Below, piece after piece: positions 21,701-27,814 of a stretch of DNA of 27,814 nt. The notes below the pieces were generated by a model. It made no database searches. It was not told where the DNA came from and saw only the letters and a program-made list of their open reading frames with translations. Numbering within the stretch: position 1 is the stretch's first letter; every line of letters begins with the position of its first letter. The stretch comes from Tieghemiomyces parasiticus (lineage: Eukaryota; Kickxellomycota; Dimargaritomycetes; Dimargaritales; Dimargaritaceae), in assembly GCA_027575765.1 (NCBI GenBank), contig JANBPT010000629.1, positions 1 through 27,814 of the forward strand. Direction: 5' to 3'. The position numbers and the translations under genes were made by a program.

Positions 21701-22595
21701 CACTGCGCTCCGCAGGTCACCAAGCCCACCGAGCTGATTGTCTAACCCCCCCCCCCCAGGATGAGGGCCGGGGCCAACCCCGGCTCATCGCTTCTTGGCA
21801 TTCTTTTACTATATTGCCCTCATCTGTCTTGACGGAGTCCCATACCCTAGTTAACCCGTTTTCCCTCATCTACTTTATCCAGCCGTTGGGCCATGCTAAC
21901 CTTCCTTCGCTGAGTACGTATTATTGAAACTCAACTCCCTTTCAAGGGCAGCATAGTCCCGGTTGCCAACATCGATTCGATCCGGGCGAGCGAAAGCGGG
22001 CTGACACATTACAAGGGGAAACAGGGCATATAATGGTGACGTGGACTGGGTCCTGCTGATCCTAAAGGAGGGGAAGCAGGGGGAGGGCTTTGACGCACGC
22101 TGTTAATCAGAGCTTATATTCAAGCCCAAGCCTGGAATTTCACTTCAGCTCGGCCTGGGCCACTGATACATCTAGGGACTTTTTTGAACGAAAAGAACAT
22201 GCGATTTAAGAAACTCGTACCCACTTAGTCACGTCTACCGTAAGCTATACCAGTCAGCTCTCACAGAAGGAAAGGGTGGTATATATTAATTTTATATAAA
22301 CCTATCGTTTTGCATCGGAGTGACCCTGTAGTGCAACCAAGGCACGCGACGACGAGTAGTGTTACTAGGTTAGGCTTCGGGGGGGGAGGAAAATAGAGGG
22401 AGTAACATATCGTACAGAGATGATTTGACAAGGGAAAAAAAAAGGTGATGGGGAGGGAGGGTAGAATGGTAGAACGCTTGAAGCAACGCGGTTCACACCG
22501 ACTTACAAGGACAACCTATTGGACACCAAATGCAACGCCATCCTGACGTGCAGCACGAACTAGGTGTACCGATAGAAGTGAGGGAACTCTACAGC
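15783..22595. other. 6.8-kb stretch without a recognisable gene
   Basis: Frames over this length are short, with random-looking translations and no family motif. Plus-strand purine-rich blocks occur at 15900-16100 and 16790-17010. A C run lies at 21746-21757, a 14-bp AT palindrome at 21307-21320 and an AT-rich patch at 22281-22300. An exon-like fragment at 21716-21745 is described separately. I see no terminal repeats, target-site duplications, polymerase or integrase motifs, or tRNA-like folds. Strongly spliced genes with tiny exons, or noncoding transcripts, cannot be ruled out by eye. Confidence 0.5.
21716..21745 (+). other. Isolated exon-like fragment with a good splice acceptor
   Basis: CTGAC at 21690-21694 and a CGCTCCGCAG acceptor ending at 21715 precede a frame VTKPTELIV and then TAA. 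The codons are almost all C- or G-ending, as in real genes here. No matching upstream exon is visible within about 2 kb. It may be a relic, a gene-derived duplicate or chance. Confidence 0.2.
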
Positions 22596-23888
22596 CTACT
22601 TGATGTAGCAGCCGATAGGCATTGGCAGCTTGGTTTGCAAGCTGGGTGAATGTTCAGGGTGGTAATACTTGCCCTGGATGGCGACGTAGCGGCCAGTGAT
22701 GATCTTATCGCATACGGGACAGACAGACCCGCGGCGGGCATTCCAGTGACGCTCGCAGTAGGGCTTGCCCTTCCATTCGTAAAACGTGTCACTGGTGAAG
22801 GGCGACCGGCAGGTAGTGCACAGGAAGCAGCGGGCGTGCCATGACGTACCCAGGGCGGTGATTTGCTCGTCCTCGATGGTGAGCTGACAGGCTTGGCACT
22901 TGGTGGCGAATAGCTGGCGGTAGTCGTCCGGGCAATAGTACTTGCCATTTGAACAGAGGTACCCCGTTGGGGCTAGAGGCAGTTCACAGCTCTCGCACAC
23001 GAAGTGCAGCATGTGGAACTTGCGTCCGGCCACCGACAAGAACTCCACGCTAGAGTCGATGGGCTCCTGGCACTGACCGCAGGTGAAGGTGGTGGTAGGC
23101 GTTGGGGGCTCGGCCGGGGCGGCCTGCGTATCCCTAGTGGCTGCTGCCGCCACCGAGGCAGCTGAGTCGGGTGGGGAGGTTCGACGGCCGGACGGCGGCG
23201 GAGACATTCGAGGTTCAGCTGGAGGTGGAGTGGGTGATGCAATAGACAGTCCCTGAGACGAACCGCGAGCCGGGGACGGTAATGCGGGCGGGTCGGTGGG
23301 TAAGGGTTCGACCGGCAGGTGGGCCGAGGCACTATCCGAGATGGAAAGTGACGTGCGATCCGGGTCAACGTGAAGCAGGAGTTCGGCGCAAAGATCACAA
23401 CAGCGTTGGTCGGCCAGTTCGTCCGCTGGGCCAGGCTCCACATCAGAGTCCAGGGCCGGTAGGCCCTTACCACAGTAGGCACAGATGGCCGCGGAGCCGC
23501 CGGCTGACATGATACTGGATTCGTCCCAGCCGCCGACCGACGAATTCTCGCCGGGGTTGTAGTGGATGGCAAGCCGACCGCTGGCCCGGACCTGGTGGCG
23601 AAGCAGTTTGACTTCCTGGGCGAGGCTCTCAATCATGGTTTCGAGGGAGGTCACGTTCTGGGCGTCCAGGCTCAGCTCCGACTGCGGGAGAGGTTCTGTG
23701 TCAACCAGGGATACAGCAGAGTCGTTGTCGCTTGGTAGGGGCCCCGGCGAATAGGGCTGTTCGGGCGAGGTCCGGGCGGTGGCTGGTAACGACAACCCAT
23801 CCCGTTCGCTGGCCAGGGAGAGTGACGAGAGCCGCGAGATCAGCTGGGACTTGGCCCGGTTGGACGGTGGTACTGGCGGGACGGACAT
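22596..23888 (-). CDS. LIM-domain protein with two full LIM domains and a half third
   Basis: This 430-residue intronless frame encodes a cytoskeletal or signalling adaptor of the LIM class (paxillin or Rga-like), in which zinc fingers bind protein partners. The N-terminal 60% is Ser/Pro-rich, with a predicted coiled coil around SLETMIESLAQEVKLLRHQV and a separate CAYC...CCDLC group (about 135-175) that could bind zinc. LIM1 spans 270-330 (C270, C273, H292, H295, C298, C301, C319, D322). LIM2 spans 331-389 (C331, C334, H351, C354, C357, C360, C378, H381). LIM3 begins CPVCDKIITGRYV with C390, C393, H410 and H413, then runs into SPSLQTKL and stops 17 residues later, so its second zinc finger is missing. 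No RhoGAP domain follows. The ATG at 23886-23888 is the first after the TATA-like box, and the leader has no other ATG. Confidence 0.88.
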   Translation of the reverse strand: MSVPPVPPSNRAKSQLISRLSSLSLASERDGLSLPATARTSPEQPYSPGPLPSDNDSAVSLVDTEPLPQSELSLDAQNVTSLETMIESLAQEVKLLRHQVRASGRLAIHYNPGENSSVGGWDESSIMSAGGSAAICAYCGKGLPALDSDVEPGPADELADQRCCDLCAELLLHVDPDRTSLSISDSASAHLPVEPLPTDPPALPSPARGSSQGLSIASPTPPPAEPRMSPPPSGRRTSPPDSAASVAAAATRDTQAAPAEPPTPTTTFTCGQCQEPIDSSVEFLSVAGRKFHMLHFVCESCELPLAPTGYLCSNGKYYCPDDYRQLFATKCQACQLTIEDEQITALGTSWHARCFLCTTCRSPFTSDTFYEWKGKPYCERHWNARRGSVCPVCDKIITGRYVAIQGKYYHPEHSPSLQTKLPMPIGCYIK

Positions 23889-24250
23889 GGCGAATACGGA
23901 AGGGAGGGTGGTGACGTGGGCAGTCTACTGTGGCGATGCAGATGGTCCCTCGCAGCGGCCCTGGCGGAACTGGAGTCGGCGTGAAGGAGAGGAGGGCTGA
24001 TGACGATGGTGGGATTCTGCTCCCAAACTTGGGGATTGCGTTAGTGAATATAGGGTAGGGTAGCAAGCAGAAGGTCAAAACAGGGACGATTCGGATGTAC
24101 CAAGGCAACGTGACCACGGCAATTCAGGTGGATGAGTAAGCAGAGGTGGGTGCAGACTTTGACCCGACTAGGGAGGGGGGGAAGCGGGTTACCGCAAGAG
24201 GAGATACGCTGTGGAGACGGACCGGAGTGGCTGGTATGGAGCAATGTGGC

Positions 24251-24258
24251 AATATATA
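24251..24258 (-). promoter_or_regulatory. TATA-like box of the LIM gene
   Basis: AATATATA on the plus strand reads TATATATT on the minus strand, 370 bp before the LIM start. From about 24228 to 23889 the minus strand contains no ATG. The match is weaker than at the other genes because the eighth base departs from TATATAAR. Confidence 0.4.
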
Positions 24259-25120
24259 CAAAAGACCGCCGTCTGGCATGCGAATATCTAGGGGGCAAGC
24301 CACGAAGACGACTGAGACGGAGGCAACGAGTGGGGCAGGGAGGTTGGTTGAGTGGAGGTAATCAATCGACGCCAACAATCAAAGCGAGTTAAAGGCGCTG
24401 ATAGTCGGGGGCTCGTTGATTCGTATCCATGCTGTTGCTGATGTAGAACGGGAGAGATCGTTCGGCCAGCGCAGCAGACAATGTAAGTGTGCAAGGAGAG
24501 CAATATGTGCCCCTTAACAACTGTCTTCTGGGGCACCCCGACTGAGTCTACTCTCTCCTCCGCCCCACTACGCACCCATTCGGGCCACTCGGGCGCCCCG
24601 AGTGCTCCAGAGCTATGGAACGGTCCCATAATGCACTCCTTCCAGATGCAAGTTGGAGGCAACAGCTGCAGGCCGGGGCGAAGTGCGACTGTGGCGGGTA
24701 TGTAGTAGTTGGCCGGTCGACACAGCTAGTGGCCCCACAAGCCAAGCCATATTGGGAGGCGAGGGCCTTGAAAGGCCCACACCCTGTCCACCTGACCCGC
24801 TTAACTGGATATGTGTCCACTGCAAATTTACCATGCTATTGATATGAACTCCTGGCCGCCCACTATACCCTAGGCCATCCGGTATTCGCCCTCCTGCGGC
24901 TGCACGACCGGCAGCTCAGTGAGAAATCCCCCAATTGTAAACGTTGGGGGGGGGGTTTGAAAATGTATGCGGCAGAAGGGTGGTGGGTTCCATCAATAGA
25001 AGTGGGTGCTCTACGGAATGTGGCGGACAGTGACTCTTTCTTTCCGCGACCGTCCATCTCATCTCCTCTGTCCCTTTGTCGGCTGGTCAGTCCATTTTTA
25101 CCCTCGCAAGATCGGTCACG
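24259..25120. other. Spacer between divergent LIM and TFIIE beta genes
   Basis: No coding sequence is supported. Many overlapping frames exist because the segment is GC-rich, but none has a motif. A run of 10 G lies at 24946-24955. The plus strand becomes pyrimidine-rich after about 25030, leading into the TFIIE beta leader. No clear TATA box precedes that gene, in keeping with a constitutive promoter. Confidence 0.5.
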
Positions 25121-25373
25121 AATGCCTCAAGGTCGCTTGTAGCTTGTCGCTGTGTCGCTTGCTATAGTGCCTGGTTCCGCCCGGTCTTTGTTCCACTTTT
25201 CGATTAATCCCTGTACCAACACCTCACCACATAGCATCTTCCTCATCCCGCGTTTCTCCTCAAAATTCGGTCTCATAACCAACCAGCCTCACCGGCTCTC
25301 TCAGAAGGGGCCTTCTGTCCACTGCCACTGTCTCGTTTATTCCTTTCTATCATTTATTTAGCCTTCGACGATC

Positions 25374-26885
25374 ATGTCCTCGCTACTCCGGGAACAGGCC
25401 GACTTCAAGAAGCGTCTGGCTGCACAGCCATCGCTCAAGCGGCACATAGTCCCCCGCTCGGCTGACAGCGAGAACAACTTAGCCGCCATCGGGTCGCAGC
25501 CGCCCTCGGCCAAGAAGCAGCGTGGCGAGTCGTACTTTAAGGACTTCCGCGGACGGATATCCACAGCAGGTAATGCTGTTATTTTGTCACCTGTAATACA
25601 GGGCAAGATGGTGGCCACAACTGGGCTGGCACAGGGGCTTAGTAGCCTGCCAGAATGAAGTGCTGTGGTGGCTATAGACCGGAGGTTTGCCTGCTAGCCT
25701 GGCCACACTTTGCATTGATAGAACACTAACCGTCCTTGTCCGTCGCTCTTGCTCTCCCCTACCATCCCCCTCATCCCACGGCACCTACTCTCAACTGAAC
25801 AGTGGCCTCCGCACCGGTATCGGCAACGGGCAGTCCGCTGCTGACCGGCCAGTCATCCGCCACCCGCCACGCGGGAACCCTTGTCTACCACATCATCAAC
25901 CATCTTAAGGTAAGATTATCACTTCCCTCCGGCGGGTTTAGCTCGGGAATGTTTGCGCCGCTGGGAACGAGGCTAGGGTATTTCGACTACACAGTTCCAA
26001 CAGCACTCATCCCCCACCATTACGATTCTCCGATCTCCCGCTGTGACTTCGTCATTTCCGATCTCCAGAAAGTCTGCGCGCCCCAGACGGAGGAGGACAT
26101 CCAGACGGCGACTGGCATCCAGGTTAACGAAGTAGATAACCTGCGGGCACGGCTGACCGAGAATAAGAAGATCATTTATGATCCGGACAGCGAGACTTTC
26201 GAGTACAAGCCAGACTATGACCTTCGCACCAAGGACGACCTACTCATGCTACTGCAGAGCCGGGCCTACGAGAGCGGGACGGACATTAAGGACCTGAAAG
26301 ACTGCGTGCTTAACGTGCGGGAGGCCGCCGAACCCCTAGTTCGTGAGGGCCGCGTCTATACCATCCGCAACAAAGACAACGCCCCGAGGCTCCTATTCTA
26401 CAATACCCACCCGGCAATCCGTGTGTCAGTCGGGGACGAGTTTAAGGACCTATGGCATCAGGTGAGAGTTCCTGACGAGGCTGACCTGTCCAAGGAACTG
26501 GACTTTGCTGGCCTCAAGCAGATGGAGGTCTTCCAGAAGAAGGTCACTGACCCCAGCGATGTAAGTTCAGAACAAGGCTCGAATGATTTGGTTGAATGTG
26601 GCAGCCGCTTGGTCTTGGGATTAATGGCTTGTCAAAGTGAATCTAGGTTGCTAAACGCTATATATATATGTGTGTGTGTGTGTGTTTTCCATATCGCGCT
26701 CGCCCTCGTGGTCAATTTCCACACCTTCCTTCTCGACGTGGTCGTCGATGATGTGTCTCGCTACGTCTTTTTGCTGGCAGGGCAAGGGCAAGAAGGCCAA
26801 GCAACGCAACCGCCGCGTCAAGATCACAAACACTCATTTGGAAGGTATCGACCTCACCAAGGACTATGTGGTGGATGCCAAGTAG
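25374..26885 (+). CDS. Transcription initiation factor IIE subunit beta (TFIIE beta, Tfa2-like), four exons
   Basis: Exons are 25374-25569, 25803-25909, 26069-26560 and 26781-26885, giving a 900-nt CDS and 299 residues (human TFIIE beta has 291). Donors are GTAATG, GTAAGA and GTAAGT, and acceptors are CAG. All junctions keep frame (phases 1, 0, 0). TFIIE beta pairs with TFIIE alpha in the RNA polymerase II preinitiation complex and helps recruit and stimulate TFIIH. The order fits: a basic N-terminus, a winged helix from about RHAGTLVYHIINHLK (end of exon 2) through FEYKPDYDLRTKDDLLMLL, a second winged helix through LFYNTHPAIRVSVGDEFKDLW, and a basic tail KKAKQRNRRVKITNTHL with DLTKDYV, which is the hallmark C-terminus of the family. 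The plus-strand leader has no ATG between 25125 and the start. Confidence 0.93.
26659..26684. repeat. TA/TG compound microsatellite in the third TFIIE beta intron
   Basis: TA repeats run into TG repeats about 100 bp before the acceptor at 26779-26780. On the transcript this is a UG-rich tract inside the 220-nt intron. Confidence 0.85.
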
Positions 26886-27814
26886 TATGGTGAGCTTTCC
26901 ATTGCAGTTGTGGGCATCGGCGACAGGAGGTACTGTTACGGTGAACCCATACCCCCACCTTAGGAAGCTAATGAACTGGACTGGCAGAAAACGTCAGCGT
27001 TGGGAACCTCCCTTGCAAGTAGCAGGTAGGTTTACACCTCACCTGGGAAGGTTCCCAGTGTGTAGGCATTCGCCAGGTAACCACCCGAAATGTCACTAAA
27101 TTTACGCCTGACACGTAAGGCTCACAATCCTGTACCAAAAGGAGTCGAGGTCAAGTCCCTCATTTCACCCAACGGTTATCCGGTTCATAGCCCCAGGTGA
27201 TTAAAATGATGAACCGTCCGTCATATCAGTTACCCAGGAATGTGTACAATAAATACCCTACCTCAATGTGTGATTTACTCACAGCCTACTTGCTCACAAC
27301 CCGACTTGGCTGGTTAACTCATGAATACTCTCAAGCTTCTCCTCCGGTTGCAAGTCCCGTGTTAGTACTGAACCCACCCATCGACGTCTTTCATCAATAA
27401 CCTCACTATTTGTACCATGACCACGAGAAGTGGACTACTGAATTATCCTGGCAGTAGTTACAGGGTAGGAGCTGTGCAGTAACCAGAGGGGTTTTGAATA
27501 CGGACCTCCTTTCAGTCGCCCACTGTCGGGTCCGTTAAACGAGTGCTTGGTTTCGGGTGGGTGTTTATTGTAGGTTACTGGTGACAATGACGAGGGTACG
27601 CTGATCCATGTGTCCCTACAAGTCGAGTCTCATCAGTGATATTGCAACTCGAGCTAGACTTTCTGGCCACACATGTCAGCGGATTACCTCAAACGAAGTC
27701 ATCAGCAGAAGATCACTCAAGCTCACTTGGTCAAACGAGCTTCGAATGATCAATCCTTCCTTAGAAATCGCAGAACCTCTCTGCCCACGCTCTTATGTAT
27801 CCTTACAAGGGATG
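26886..27814. other. 3' flank of the TFIIE beta gene, no further gene seen
   Basis: Frames are short and without motifs. An inverted repeat (CTGGGAA, GG, TTCCCAG) lies at 27043-27058. The region is AT-richer than the genes. Nothing at the right edge looks like the start of another coding region. Confidence 0.5.
27248..27253 (+). terminator. Possible polyadenylation signal of TFIIE beta
   Basis: This is an AATAAA in the 3' flank, 363 nt after the stop. That is long for this window, so a non-canonical signal nearer the stop may be used instead. Confidence 0.25.

Noticed and set aside
22501..22600. A 40-nt GT-AG intron near 22550-22592 extending the LIM protein with Cys-rich residues
   Set aside because: The resulting residues do not match the second LIM zinc finger, and the intron is much shorter than the others in this window.
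25570..25658. Read-through of the first TFIIE beta exon to a stop at 25656
   Set aside because: A clear GTAATG donor and a CAG acceptor restore the family sequence, so the read-through is intron.

Overview
The window looks like nuclear DNA of a fungus. Genes are monocistronic and widely spaced on both strands. One gene has three GT-AG introns of 159 to 233 nt. AATAAA-type signals follow several stop codons, and the proteins are eukaryotic: the TFIIE beta subunit, a tandem LIM protein, a 7-TM receptor, a thioredoxin-type glutathione peroxidase and a CBS-family protein. Gene-poor spacing, pyrimidine-rich leaders and the receptor type fit an early-diverging filamentous fungus (Kickxellomycotina or Dimargaritomycetes is my guess). 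That placement is an impression, not a result.

Layout from left to right. Positions 2-46 look like the last codons of a plus-strand gene that begins outside the window. A TATA box at 1895 precedes an intronless glutathione peroxidase (2190-2702, +). Convergent to it is a cystathionine beta-synthase-like gene (3260-4960, -). About 3.3 kb without a convincing gene leads to a 7-TM receptor (8290-9480, +). About 4 kb later comes a Myb/SANT-like DNA-binding protein (13462-15381, -). A stretch of about 7 kb without a recognisable gene follows. Then come a LIM protein (22596-23888, -) and, divergent from it, the four-exon gene for TFIIE beta (25374-26885, +). The last 0.9 kb holds no gene I can support.

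The genes do not form a pathway cluster. The one biochemical link is the convergent pair at 2.2-5.0 kb: transsulfuration makes cysteine for glutathione, and the peroxidase belongs to thiol redox defence. However, the CBS-like protein has threonine where the PLP-binding lysine should be, so it is probably not a working synthase.

The best leads are four. (1) The CBS-like protein lacks its catalytic lysine inside an intact 566-codon frame. (2) A stop-free, acid-free, arginine-bearing frame runs into the peroxidase start with a CTG in good context, which could give a mitochondrial form. (3) The third LIM domain stops exactly at its midpoint. (4) Four genes share TATA-like boxes 295 to 401 bp upstream of the ATG, and three of these have leaders without a single ATG. 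I found no mobile element, CRISPR array, tRNA or rRNA, and nothing I would call a wholly new multi-gene system.
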